Shown here: positions 38,991 through 48,394 of the stretch, one piece after another
Layout of the letters: each line of letters starts with the position of its first letter
Numbering within the stretch: position 1 is the first letter of the stretch
DNA from: JAPORY01 sp965215385
GTDB taxonomy: Bacteria; Pseudomonadota; Alphaproteobacteria; Rhodobacterales; Rhodobacteraceae
Direction of reading: 5' to 3'
NCBI GenBank assembly: GCA_965215385.1
Contig: OZ244059.1
Coordinates: 2,356,001 to 2,420,000, forward strand
DNA length: 64,000 nucleotides
The notes under the pieces: model-generated
What the model was told of the DNA's origin: nothing
Database searches by the model: none
What the model saw: the letters and a program-made list of their open reading frames with translations, nothing else
Translations under genes and position numbers: made by a program

Positions 38991-41547
38991 TGACGATTCG
39001 GTTTGGGACGACGATGATTTTTTTGGGGATCCCGCCGGCAAGAGCATTCTTGACAGCCGTGACTTCGAGGGCGGTTCTCTCAATGTCGGCCGCCGGGAGG
39101 TCTCTGGCGACTGCAATTTCCGCCCGGCGCTTGCCGTTGATTTGGATGGGCATCGTGACGAAGTCGGATCTCAGATAGGCGTGATCGGCTTCTGGCCAGG
39201 GTGCCTGCACGAGCAATCCTTCTCCTGCCTGCATCGCCCAAATTTCTTCCGCCAAATGCGGGGTCATCGGGGCCATGAGTTGTGCCATGTTCATGATGGC
39301 TTTGCGCTGGACGGGTTGCGACGCTTTAGATTTTGCCAAGATATTGGTAAAGGCATAGAGTTTGGCGATCGCCGCATTAAAACCGAAGCTTTCAATGCCG
39401 AGGGTGACATCAATAATAGTCTGGTTCATGGCTCGCAGTAGCTCGTGATCCTCATCATTGGGCGTACCAGCGCCGGCATTTGCGATTCGTTGTGAGAGGG
39501 TCCACACCCGGGCGAGGTGTTTATGAGCTGCCGCGGCACCAGCGGCGGTCCACTCGACATCGCGTTCGGGTGGCGAATCACTTAATACAAACCATCGGAC
39601 GGTATCGGCACCGTATTCTGCAATGATGTCACTTGGGTCAATGACGTTTTTTTTCGATTTTGACATCTTTGCTGAGGGTATCGTTTCAAAGGGTTCGCCA
39701 GTCGCTTTGACGGTCTTTGAGTTCAAATCCACCGCGTCAGGTAGGTGGTAGATTGGACGGCCTTTGTCATCCCGCGTTTGATAGATAGAGTGTGTTACCA
39801 TGCCTTGCGTGAAGAGCGCATTGAACGGCTCAGCACAGGTTGCTGGGAGATGTCCGGTTTGATGCATCGCTCGGGCAAAAAATCGCGAATAGAGTAAATG
39901 CAAGATCGCGTGTTCAATGCCGCCGATGTACTGATCAACGTTCATCCAATAGGATGCGTCTCTTAGCGAGGTTGGGGTTTTGGCGTCTGGTGCTGTAAAG
40001 CGAGCAAAATACCATGAACTATCAACGAAGGTGTCCATGGTGTCGGACTCACGACGTGCTTTCGCCCCGCAGAGAGGACAGGAGGTGTGTTGCCAGGTCG
40101 GATGGCGATCAAGCGGGTTCCCAGGTTGATCAAAGGTGACGTCATCGGGGAGAAGAACCGGTAGGTTTTCTTCTTTTTCGGGAACAACACCGCAATGGTC
40201 GCAATGGATGACGGGAATGGGGCATCCCCAATATCGCTGGCGGGAGAGTCCCCAGTCACGCAGACGGTACCGCGTGATCCGTTCGCCAAGTCGACTGGCT
40301 TGGCAATGCACAATGGCGGCCTCGATTGCCGCGTTGGCGGTTTGCAATAGATCGCCTGCGAACCCTTTGATGTAGTTTACTGTTTCAGTTTTGGGCGGAA
40401 TATAAGCGTCACCCCCATTTTCAGGAAGTGAGAAGTGCGCTGTGTCAGAGTTCGGAACAAACGTAGAAATAATGGGTAGGTCATATTTTCGTGCGAAGTC
40501 GAGGTCGCGGTCATCATGGGCTGGGCAACCGAATATAGCGCCAGTGCCGTAATCCATGAGGACGAAGTTGGCTGCATAAACAGGAAGAAGCTGATCAGCG
40601 TTAATCGGGTGTTGAACGTGGAAGCCAGTATCGAATCCAAGCGTGGGTGCTTTTTCTAAGGCCTCTTCGGTTATTACCGTTTTGCGACAATCCGCCGCAA
40701 AAGCTGCAAGATCGTGATTGCGCTTTTCGAGTTCTAGAGCAAAAGGATGATCGACGGATACTGCGACGAATGAGGCACCGAGCAGCGTATCGGGGCGCGT
40801 GGTGAAGACCTCAATGGCGGAAAAACCGTTGACAGGTGAGACTAACTGGAATGGCAGCTGAAGCCCGTGCGATTGTCCGATCCAGTTTTCTTGCATCAAG
40901 CGAACTTTTGCTGGCCAGTCGCCAAGCGTGTCTAGGGCTTGTAGCAGTTCTTCGGCCATATCGGAAATTCTAAAGAACCATTGGATGAGTTCGCGGCGCT
41001 CAACAGTTGCCCCTGATCGCCAACCCTTGCCGTCGATGACCTGCTCGTTGGCGAGGACCGTTTGATCGACTGGATCCCAATTAACGGCGGCTTTTTTACG
41101 ATAGATGAAATCGTGTTCAAGCATGTCGATGAACAGTGCCTGTTGCTGACCGTAATATTCGGGGTCACATGTTGCGAACATTCGCGACCAATCGAGGCCA
41201 AAGCCGAGCGGCTTCATTTGGGCGACCATGTCGTCGATATTTTGATAGGTCCAATCTTTGGGATGACCGCCATTATCAATGGCAGCGTTTTCGGCTGGCA
41301 TACCGAAAGCGTCGAAGCCCATAGGATGCAGGACGTTATGTCCAGTTGCGATTTTATAGCGGGTGATGACGTCTCCCATAGTGTAGTTGCGCACATGCCC
41401 AATGTGGATGCGACCTGATGGATAGGGAAACATTTCGAGGACATAGTATTTTGGCCGATCCTCGCGTCGCTCGGCCCTAAAGACTTGGGCACTATCCCAA
41501 GCCGCTTGCCACTTGGCTTCAATCGCCGTTGGCTGATATGCGTTCAT
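38977..41547 (-). CDS. leuS: Leucyl-tRNA synthetase
   Basis: An 856-residue class I synthetase. HIGHVRNYTMGD carries the HIGH motif near residue 50 and AKMSKSKKN the KMSKS loop near 626. The editing domain shows FTTRPDTLLGASF and the zinc region has HCDHCGVVP and CPLCGAK. Complete. It lies between the DUF3576 gene and lptE on the same strand. Confidence 0.97.
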   Translation of the reverse strand: MNAYQPTAIEAKWQAAWDSAQVFRAERREDRPKYYVLEMFPYPSGRIHIGHVRNYTMGDVITRYKIATGHNVLHPMGFDAFGMPAENAAIDNGGHPKDWTYQNIDDMVAQMKPLGFGLDWSRMFATCDPEYYGQQQALFIDMLEHDFIYRKKAAVNWDPVDQTVLANEQVIDGKGWRSGATVERRELIQWFFRISDMAEELLQALDTLGDWPAKVRLMQENWIGQSHGLQLPFQLVSPVNGFSAIEVFTTRPDTLLGASFVAVSVDHPFALELEKRNHDLAAFAADCRKTVITEEALEKAPTLGFDTGFHVQHPINADQLLPVYAANFVLMDYGTGAIFGCPAHDDRDLDFARKYDLPIISTFVPNSDTAHFSLPENGGDAYIPPKTETVNYIKGFAGDLLQTANAAIEAAIVHCQASRLGERITRYRLRDWGLSRQRYWGCPIPVIHCDHCGVVPEKEENLPVLLPDDVTFDQPGNPLDRHPTWQHTSCPLCGAKARRESDTMDTFVDSSWYFARFTAPDAKTPTSLRDASYWMNVDQYIGGIEHAILHLLYSRFFARAMHQTGHLPATCAEPFNALFTQGMVTHSIYQTRDDKGRPIYHLPDAVDLNSKTVKATGEPFETIPSAKMSKSKKNVIDPSDIIAEYGADTVRWFVLSDSPPERDVEWTAAGAAAAHKHLARVWTLSQRIANAGAGTPNDEDHELLRAMNQTIIDVTLGIESFGFNAAIAKLYAFTNILAKSKASQPVQRKAIMNMAQLMAPMTPHLAEEIWAMQAGEGLLVQAPWPEADHAYLRSDFVTMPIQINGKRRAEIAVARDLPAADIERTALEVTAVKNALAGGIPKKIIVVPNRIVNVVI

Positions 41548-41613
41548 GCTTACTCTGTCCGAAATTTTGTCGCTTGCGGTTTGTCAGCGGCGGGAGTTGA
41601 CTCATCGTCGACG

Positions 41614-42081
41614 TTAAAATCGATTGTCGGCAACGCGCATTTGCCGTGCCCGAGCAAGGATTGCATCCTCAACGGCTCTAGATGTTTCGGGGGACACCGG
41701 TCTTGAGCGCGTTTGCAGAGACACGCGAAGGGAACGAGCTTCAAGGGCTGGATCGGAGATATGAATGGTGGCGCGATACGCGCGACCGCCGTTGGGCGGG
41801 GTGCCGTAGCCGGTGACGATGACACCGGTAAACGGATCGACAAAATCGACGGGCAGAAAATCCAGAATGTCGAGGGATGCGGCCCAGAGATATCGGTTGA
41901 CTGCTACCATTTGATCGGTGCGATCCGGCCTGAAGAGATCCCATATTGTTGATTCACCACTTTGGTCGTCAGCCGCCGCGGGGATGGTGCTGTCTTGATT
42001 TTCATTCCTATTGGCGCACGCCGCAATTGCTAAACAGGCGGTTGTGACGACGATGAATTTGATTACCTGCTGAAGGCTCAT
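41614..42081 (-). CDS. DUF3576 lipoprotein
   Basis: A 155-residue protein with a lipoprotein signal (lipobox IAAC, C22) and the DUF3576 core: NRYLWAASLDILDFLPV, DPFTGVIVTGYGTPP, YRATIHISDPALEARSLRVS and AVEDAILARARQMR. This family is found next to leuS-lptE-holA in alphaproteobacteria; its role in the envelope is unknown. ATG 42081 is preferred because AAAGGA lies directly before it and it starts the signal peptide. Confidence 0.88.
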   Translation of the reverse strand: MSLQQVIKFIVVTTACLAIAACANRNENQDSTIPAAADDQSGESTIWDLFRPDRTDQMVAVNRYLWAASLDILDFLPVDFVDPFTGVIVTGYGTPPNGGRAYRATIHISDPALEARSLRVSLQTRSRPVSPETSRAVEDAILARARQMRVADNRF

Positions 42082-42409
42082 TCCTTTAGCTCCCTGTATG
42101 GTGCACCGCTTATTACTCAACAACTGCAAGCGGAGCAAGTTCTTTGGTACGTGAAAAGGCGTAGTTAATTGGGAGCTAGTAGCGAAGCTCCTTCTGGTCG
42201 AGTGCCTCGAAATCTTCTGAAGAGTGCGTTCAACGCGTCCTCCAAAACGGCTTAACTGTGGCATAGTTGCATCATATTGGAGACCTTTACGGATGCGAAT
42301 GCTGCGCAAGGCTTGTTCTTTCGGCGGAAAAGTATGAAGTCAGTGCGTGATCTAGCTGGAAAAACCGGTATCTATCAAATTCTCAACAAAACAAATGAGG
42401 GATAAAGTT
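42082..42409. other. Intergenic region between DUF3576 and porin genes
   Basis: Divergent promoters for the leuS operon and the porin gene are expected here. GAGGGATAA before 42410 is the porin ribosome binding site. No gene seen. Confidence 0.35.
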
Positions 42410-43351
42410 ATGAAACGAATTTTGTTCGCAGCTGCCGCACTGCTTGCCACGGCGAGTATGTCCGCAGCCGACGTAAAGACTGGCGGTTATGGTCGTTTTG
42501 GTATCGATTATAACGAAGCCAATAAAGACCACGCGACCAGGGATGAAATCAATCTGACTACTCGCCTTCGCCTGCAGTTCGACATGACGGCAGAAAGCGA
42601 TGCCGGCGTGACCTTTGGTGCACGGTTCCGCGCTCAGGCGGAGCAACGGGATGCAGATCCGAAGACTGCCGTTTTCAATGGTGGCAGATTCTACGCTCGA
42701 ATGGGCCCTGCGACGCTTGCTGTTGGCAACGTTTTTGGTGCCATTGACTCGCAACCCGGCCTCTACCTGCCCACCCGCTCAGTTGACACAGGAATCGACG
42801 GAATGGGTTTTTACGCTCAAGCTGCCAAGACATTTGATGCATATTCGGCAATTGAACAAGGTCGCTCAAATGGAGTTGAAGTCATCTACAGTATGGATGG
42901 TTTAGGCTTTCATATCTCGGGAACTACGAATAAAGACAACGATCATGAACGCATTGCTGCACACGCGTCTTATTCGATTAATGGTTGGACCGTTGCCCTC
43001 GGCGGACAAGACTCGGACGTTGATAGCGAGAAACTCGTTTTGGCCACGGTCACCGGTGATTTGGGCTTCGCCACACTTGGCCTCGCCTACGCAGACAACC
43101 AAAATTATGCACCTGATGGAGACGACGTAGATAAGTTCCGCATCTATGGTCATGTGCCGGTTGCAGCGGGAACTGAAATCGTTTTGTGGGGTGCACACGA
43201 AGATAACCCGCTCCACGCCAACGACGGCGCATCGTTCGGACTGGACGTTGAGCATGACCTAGGTGGCGGTGTTACCTTTGTAGCTGGCGTTGTCGATCCT
43301 TCAACCAAAGACAGCACACAGGCGCAAGCGGGAGTATACTTTAACTTCTAA
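42410..43351 (+). CDS. Outer-membrane porin, Rhodobacter type
   Basis: A 313-residue 16-stranded-type porin with signal peptide MKRILFAAAALLATASMSAA and mature start DVKTGGYGRFGIDYNEAN. The strands alternate hydrophobic residues, and the chain ends in phenylalanine (GVYFNF), the outer-membrane assembly signal. It forms a general diffusion channel. ATG 42410 is used because it starts the signal peptide and has a ribosome binding site. A second, inverted paralogue at 48395-49327 lacks the signal peptide. A strong terminator follows. Confidence 0.93.
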   Translation: MKRILFAAAALLATASMSAADVKTGGYGRFGIDYNEANKDHATRDEINLTTRLRLQFDMTAESDAGVTFGARFRAQAEQRDADPKTAVFNGGRFYARMGPATLAVGNVFGAIDSQPGLYLPTRSVDTGIDGMGFYAQAAKTFDAYSAIEQGRSNGVEVIYSMDGLGFHISGTTNKDNDHERIAAHASYSINGWTVALGGQDSDVDSEKLVLATVTGDLGFATLGLAYADNQNYAPDGDDVDKFRIYGHVPVAAGTEIVLWGAHEDNPLHANDGASFGLDVEHDLGGGVTFVAGVVDPSTKDSTQAQAGVYFNF

Positions 43352-43376
43352 GGCAGATCTGACTTGAGTCTAGATT

Positions 43377-43409
43377 TAGGGCGGGCCAGCGGGCTCGCCC
43401 TTTCTTTTG
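43377..43409 (+). terminator. Intrinsic terminator of porin gene 1
   Basis: A GC-rich stem, AGGGCGGGCC at 43377-43386 pairing with the segment ending CTCGCCCT at 43400 (one G-T pair), followed by TTCTTTTGT. Confidence 0.85.
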
Positions 43410-43488
43410 TATGCTAGAGATGCTCGTTTTGGTTCGTCCGTTTCTCGGCATTGCTGACCAGTTTTTCACGACCCGACCTTTGTGACCA

Positions 43489-44142
43489 ATGGCTGACTCC
43501 CGAGCGGTCACGATCGTAATTGCAGTGCTAATTGCGCTAGTTTCTGTTGTATTGGATCAATTCTCTTCGGTTGATTTACGAAGCATCGACGGTTTCAGCA
43601 CACTGACCGATGAAGAATTAGCAATCGAATTTGCATCTGCTATCTTGTGGATTTTCGCTGCGGTTATCGTCATTCTCGCCCATCATATTCAACCACTACA
43701 ATCTCGCTTGCATTTGTCGGCATTGTTCCTCTTTCTCTGCGCGAGAGAATTCGACCTAGATAAACGCTTCTTTTCTGGAGGAGGCGTATTTCAATCGCGA
43801 CAATATATAGGGGACGCGCCTTTCGTCGAAAAAGCCATCGGGTTGGTCATAATTGTCGTACTTCTTGGGACAACCGTTGCGCTAGTAACGAGGCATTGGA
43901 AAGATTTCACACGAGCCCTTCGAACTGGAAAGATCTGGGGTTATTTAACAGTCGTCGCTTTGGTTACAGTCGCCGTAGCAAAATCAATTGATGGAGCGGC
44001 AAGAAAGCTTGCGCCTTTAGGAATTTCAATGTCTCAAGAGTCGTATGAAGTTGTCGAGCTCGTCGAAGAATATCTGGAACTTAGTCTTACCTTAATTGTT
44101 ATAGTATCTATTTCTGCTTGCTCCAAAGAGGGGCGCACGTAA
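43489..44142 (+). CDS. Hypothetical integral membrane protein
   Basis: A 217-residue protein with about five hydrophobic segments, at residues 8-25, 48-65, 75-88, 116-135 and 152-168, and a last one near 200. Between the third and fourth lies a polar loop, CAREFDLDKRFFSGGGVF. No family is recognised with confidence; it resembles small inner-membrane proteins of unknown function. It stands alone between the porin terminator and a 620-base gap. Confidence 0.65.
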   Translation: MADSRAVTIVIAVLIALVSVVLDQFSSVDLRSIDGFSTLTDEELAIEFASAILWIFAAVIVILAHHIQPLQSRLHLSALFLFLCAREFDLDKRFFSGGGVFQSRQYIGDAPFVEKAIGLVIIVVLLGTTVALVTRHWKDFTRALRTGKIWGYLTVVALVTVAVAKSIDGAARKLAPLGISMSQESYEVVELVEEYLELSLTLIVIVSISACSKEGRT

Positions 44143-44765
44143 GTCTTGTCGATTCTGGAAGGAAGCATTTCACCAGCGCGAAAATCATCGGACGAAAATG
44201 GAATTGAGAGGGCATCAACTCCGCTCGACCAAACGCCCGCTTTTCTCTCACTTCAATGACGTTTGCACTCCGCGGTGAATTATTGTAATTTTGCAAATAT
44301 TTGCCAATTGGCGAAGAAAACTGACACGCGAATAAATTTCGCATGGTGACTTTTGCCTTGATTAGTGAGAGTATGATGTGCCGATGAAGGCTTATTTGGT
44401 CGTGCCGGCGGCATTTGAACGGCGAAGCACGGGATAAAGAGTTATGCGCTCGACGGGGCGAATTAGCACGAAACTTCGCAGACAAGAAATCCTCGTGAGG
44501 AGATGAGTGGAATGTCAACGAATGATCAGCTTCAGAGAAATTGGGAAAAATTTTCAAAGCTACAAATTGCCATGAAAAAGGAATACCTAGGTTCGAACAG
44601 CACTCTTCCATGTAGGGGATTTGATCGTAGTCTACAAAGACCGTCAGGATGCCTATAACACTGGCGTAAAAAATTTGGTTTGGGCAACTTTTCGTTAGAA
44701 ACCTTTGGTTAAACCCCGAAATCGCTTGGAGTCTTCACTACCTTTGTCACCGGAGTGTCGGCATA
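44143..44765. other. Gap before the retropepsin-like gene
   Basis: Over 600 bases. One short frame (ATG near 44503, about 52 codons, preceded by GAGGAG) starts MSGMSTNDQLQRNWEKFSKL and could be a small gene or a stub; no family is recognised. The rest shows nothing. Confidence 0.3.
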
Positions 44766-45242
44766 GTGGCCACTTTTGAAGGAACGATAGAAAATGGTCA
44801 GATTATCGTTGTTTTTGCGGTTTCTATTTCAGGAGTTGGCGGCAAACCATATTATTACAACGCTCTCTTGGACACTGGTGTACAAGCAACGATGATTTCA
44901 AATGAGGTTGCAAAAGCCCCAGTCTTGGTTCCTATTGGTCACCTGTCAATCCTTGGAGTAACCGGCGCACTGTCTCACATTCAAAAGTATAGGGCGAAAA
45001 TCGATATTCGGGTGACGAGGCCAGCAATCTATCAGGATGGAGTGGTTGAACCTCATGAATTTATGAACCGCATGGACGTAGAAGTCGATGCCTTGCCATA
45101 CAGCCCATTCAATTCTGATGTTTTTCTCGAGATGAACTTTTTTTCTGGGTTCCACATAACAATGTTTGGAAACCGCTTCAGTGTTACTTTTTCTGTTTAT
45201 GTTGTTTGCCACACCTGTAAACAAACGACGTATCTTGCATGA
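44766..45242 (+). CDS. Retropepsin-like aspartic protease
   Basis: A 158-residue single-domain protein with the aspartic-protease triad D36-T37-G38 in NALLDTGVQATMIS, followed by the hydrophobic strands VLVPIGHLSILGVTGAL and the second hydrophobic-Gly-like turn near the C-terminus (FHITMFGNRFSVTF). This half-size type works as a dimer. There is no signal peptide, so it is probably cytoplasmic. Start GTG 44766. It overlaps yggS by four bases (ATGA at 45239-45242), so the two are translationally coupled. Function unknown. Confidence 0.72.
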   Translation: MATFEGTIENGQIIVVFAVSISGVGGKPYYYNALLDTGVQATMISNEVAKAPVLVPIGHLSILGVTGALSHIQKYRAKIDIRVTRPAIYQDGVVEPHEFMNRMDVEVDALPYSPFNSDVFLEMNFFSGFHITMFGNRFSVTFSVYVVCHTCKQTTYLA

Positions 45243-45886
45243 CATTATCCAGCATTCTGAGCAGTGTGGCTCAGGCCGCACGACAAGTTGATCGCAACCC
45301 AGACGATATTCGCTTGGTTGCGATTTCAAAGAAACAGCCCCTTGATCGTATAGAAGGAGCACTATCGGCAGGACATCAGATTTTTGGGGAGAACCGCGTT
45401 CAGGAGGCGCAAGCCAAATGGCCACCCTTGCGTGAGTTATATCCTGAAATCGAGCTCCATATCGTTGGACCATTGCAAACAAATAAGGTTCGTCAGGCAT
45501 TAGAACTCGCCCAGTCGATTCATAGCTTGGATCGGGCAAGTTTGGCAGAGGTACTTGCCAAAAGAATTCAAGAGCTGGGCTATTCTCCTGACTTATTTGT
45601 GCAGGTGAATACTGGCGAAGAACCTCAGAAGTCTGGTGTGTTGCCAATGGAGACGGACGATTTTGTTGCAACCTGTCATCGTCTGGATTTACCAGTTCGT
45701 GGATTAATGTGTATTCCGCCAATCAACGAAGAACCAGCCTTACATTTTTCACTGCTAGCAAAAATTGCGGCTCGGAATGGATTAGATTGGTTGTCAATGG
45801 GAATGAGCGCTGATTTTGAGGTCGCCATTCGGCTCGGCGCAACCCATGTGCGAATAGGGTCAGCGATCTTCGGGCAGCGTGATTAG
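45239..45886 (+). CDS. yggS: YggS-family PLP-binding protein
   Basis: A 215-residue single-barrel PLP protein (PLPBP/COG0325) that controls vitamin B6 and amino-acid balance rather than acting as a typical enzyme. The PLP lysine is K31 in VAISKKQPL. Other marks are IFGENRVQEAQAKW, LHIVGPLQTNKV, DLFVQVNTGEEPQKSG, LSMGMSADFEVAIRLGATHVRIGSAIFG. It overlaps the retropepsin-like gene; the usual yggT or proC neighbours are absent. Confidence 0.94.
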   Translation: MTLSSILSSVAQAARQVDRNPDDIRLVAISKKQPLDRIEGALSAGHQIFGENRVQEAQAKWPPLRELYPEIELHIVGPLQTNKVRQALELAQSIHSLDRASLAEVLAKRIQELGYSPDLFVQVNTGEEPQKSGVLPMETDDFVATCHRLDLPVRGLMCIPPINEEPALHFSLLAKIAARNGLDWLSMGMSADFEVAIRLGATHVRIGSAIFGQRD

Positions 45887-45964
45887 TCCTTAGGGCGGCT
45901 CATTTGGCGTTACATCAACGAAAAAATCTTTATCATTCTTCACGAGTTAGAAGGAATTTGCAAC

Positions 45965-48199
45965 ATGAGAGACGCCCCAAAACCAAACCTGTTCACGCTG
46001 AATAATCTCATTTCGCGTCTCAAGGAGGGTCGCTTTGTAATTCCTGATTTCCAGCGAGACTTTGAATGGAAGCCCTCGGATATCACTTATCTCATTCGGT
46101 CAATCTTTCTCGATTACTATGTCGGAAGTCTGCTCCTGTGGAAGGGTAAGGAAGAGAACTTCGAAGCACTCGCCTGCCAACCGATATACGGACACGGTGA
46201 AAATGGATCGCCCGAGCATATCGTGCTGGATGGGCAACAGCGTTTAACTGCACTATATTACGCCTGCGTTTCTCCAGACATTCCCCTGCCGAATCGTGCC
46301 AATAGAGCGATCTACTACATTAACGTCGATCACTACATGCGTGAGGAATATGACACCTCGTTCGATTTCGATTGGGATAACAGACACAGCAAGAAGATTA
46401 CCGAAAACTCCGACGCGCAGTATCACCAGCACATTTTTCCGCTCTCGGTGATCGGCAAGGGCGGTTTCGCAATGTCCAATTGGGCGCAGGGATATGTGAA
46501 CTACTGGCGGGCCAAGACTGAAGAGACAAAAGATGCTGATGAGACTAAAAGGTCAGCGAAACACTCCGCTTATGCCCTGAACGCAGAAAAGTTCAGTGAG
46601 ACACTCGAAAGCCTGACGCAGCAATACCAGATATCTTATATCGAACTCGACAGGGATTTAGGATTAGACAAGATTTGCGATATTTTCACCCAGATTAACA
46701 GCAGGGGTGTGCGATTGGACGTGTTCGACTTGTTAAACGCTCTTCTGCGACCACGCGGACTAAAACTCAAGGAAATGTGGCACGAGACGCAGGGGCGTTT
46801 GGATTTTGTCGATAGTAGGAAACTGAACGTCTACATCTTGCAAATTATGTCGATACTGAAGCAGGCGTACTGCTCACCTAAGTACCTGTATTATCTGATG
46901 CCAGGGCATCAGAAGACAATCCGCACTGCCGAAGGAAAGACAGAAAAAGAGGTACTGGTCCAGACGACAGACGATTTTGTTGAGTTGTGGGATAAGTCTG
47001 TATCGGCTTTGGAACAAGCGATCAGAATGTTGCGTCATCCGCAGGAATTTGGAGTCACATCGTCAAAATACTTACCCTATGTTTCCATTCTTCCTGCATT
47101 TTCGGCGTTACAAGAATACGTTAGCACGCTAGCAACTTACAAGCAACTCGACGCACAACACAAGGTTCGGTTTTGGTATTGGGCAGCAATTTTTACGTCA
47201 CGATATTCGGGTTCAGTTGAATCAACAGCGGCCCGAGATTTCCAAGATGTTAAAGCGTGGGTCGACAATGACGCTAAAGAACCCCTGTTGCTCGAGGAAT
47301 TCAGAGATAGAGTGAAGAGCCTCGAACTACGCCGTGAGACCAAACACGGGTCTTCTATCTACAACGGTATTTTTAATCTGCTCGTGATGAATGGCGCTCG
47401 CGACTGGATCACAGGGAAAATACCTGAAGACGAGTTGCTGGATGATCATCACATCATTCCTGTGTCTTGGGGCGACAGTAATTTTGAAGACCGATCTATT
47501 CATTCCATCCTGAATAGAACACCGCTGTCCGCCAACACAAACCGGCAAGTGATCGGAGACAAACTGCCCAACGCCTACTTGCCTGATTTAATTTCAAAAA
47601 ATGGCGAATGTAAGGTTCGTGAGATCTTCGAAAGTCACCTGATTTCACCTGCCGCTTTTGATATTCTAATGCGACCAAACTTCTCTAGATCAGATTTTGA
47701 AGAGTTCATCGCCGAACGGCAGCGAACTTACGTCGAAGCAATCCAGTCGCTGCTGATAAATGAGCGTCTAGACCTGTCTCCAAGCCTCCAGAATCTGGAT
47801 AAACGGATTGAGTCGGTTGAACTTGCTCTACGTGCAAAGATTGAAACCGCTTTGCCTGCTCAGGCAGACCCATGGCCACAACATGTGATGAAGAAGGCGC
47901 GTCAAAGAATCGACAAGAAAAATATAAAGAATCCGAGTATCGGAAAAGACTATAATGCAACTCCTGATGAAGTACTTGAGTTCTGCGACCTTCAGGAACT
48001 CAAAGACATCATACTTGCAAAGTCGAATTGGCAAACATATTCCGATACCTTTAAATCCAAAGAGGAGTTCTCGAATCGAGTTAACCAACTTGCAGAATTG
48101 CGCAATGGCATTCGCCACAGCCGCACCGTCGACGAAATATCAATGAAGGATGGGGAGGCCGCTTTACTTTGGTTCGAGAAGGTGAATCAGAGAGTCTGA
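45965..48199 (+). CDS. DUF262-HNH protein with C-terminal HEPN-like domain
   Basis: A 744-residue nuclease of the GmrSD/DUF262 type. The DUF262 domain has FVIPDFQRDFEWKP near residue 25 and the catalytic-type DGQQRLTALY near 90. The central DUF1524-like HNH motif is DDHHIIPVSWG near 494, with LNRTPLSANTNR after it. The C-terminal 80 residues resemble the Swt1 HEPN domain and contain R-x4-H in LAELRNGIRHSRTVDE, the RNase signature of HEPN proteins. DUF262 proteins restrict modified phage DNA; the HEPN part suggests an added RNase. GAAGGAAT precedes the ATG. A 661-base part of this gene is repeated almost identically at 53811-54471. Confidence 0.85.
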   Translation: MRDAPKPNLFTLNNLISRLKEGRFVIPDFQRDFEWKPSDITYLIRSIFLDYYVGSLLLWKGKEENFEALACQPIYGHGENGSPEHIVLDGQQRLTALYYACVSPDIPLPNRANRAIYYINVDHYMREEYDTSFDFDWDNRHSKKITENSDAQYHQHIFPLSVIGKGGFAMSNWAQGYVNYWRAKTEETKDADETKRSAKHSAYALNAEKFSETLESLTQQYQISYIELDRDLGLDKICDIFTQINSRGVRLDVFDLLNALLRPRGLKLKEMWHETQGRLDFVDSRKLNVYILQIMSILKQAYCSPKYLYYLMPGHQKTIRTAEGKTEKEVLVQTTDDFVELWDKSVSALEQAIRMLRHPQEFGVTSSKYLPYVSILPAFSALQEYVSTLATYKQLDAQHKVRFWYWAAIFTSRYSGSVESTAARDFQDVKAWVDNDAKEPLLLEEFRDRVKSLELRRETKHGSSIYNGIFNLLVMNGARDWITGKIPEDELLDDHHIIPVSWGDSNFEDRSIHSILNRTPLSANTNRQVIGDKLPNAYLPDLISKNGECKVREIFESHLISPAAFDILMRPNFSRSDFEEFIAERQRTYVEAIQSLLINERLDLSPSLQNLDKRIESVELALRAKIETALPAQADPWPQHVMKKARQRIDKKNIKNPSIGKDYNATPDEVLEFCDLQELKDIILAKSNWQTYSDTFKSKEEFSNRVNQLAELRNGIRHSRTVDEISMKDGEAALLWFEKVNQRV

Positions 48200-48335
48200 T
48201 CGAACGTATACCACCAGGGGTTACCATGAATTGGCCACAGCAGGTCATGTCATTGACCAACTTTTTACTGAGCAAGAGTAGTGGTTCAACGGCAAAAGCA
48301 GTCTACAAATCTGCTAAGACTGACTGTTCTAATGT

Positions 48336-48366
48336 AATGAAAAGGGCGAGCAAAGGCGCTCGCCCT
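48336..48366 (-). terminator. Intrinsic terminator of porin gene 2
   Basis: GGGCGAGC at 48344-48351 pairs with GCTCGCCC at 48358-48365; read on minus it is followed by a run of T (complement of AAAA at 48340-48343). It is similar to the terminator of the first porin gene. Confidence 0.8.
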
Positions 48367-48394
48367 CACACTTCACGCGTCGTAGCAATTTACT

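Noticed and set aside
44946..45722. A 258-codon minus-strand open frame
   Set aside because: It lies opposite yggS and the retropepsin-like gene, both supported by clear motifs, and shows no domain; it is a shadow frame.
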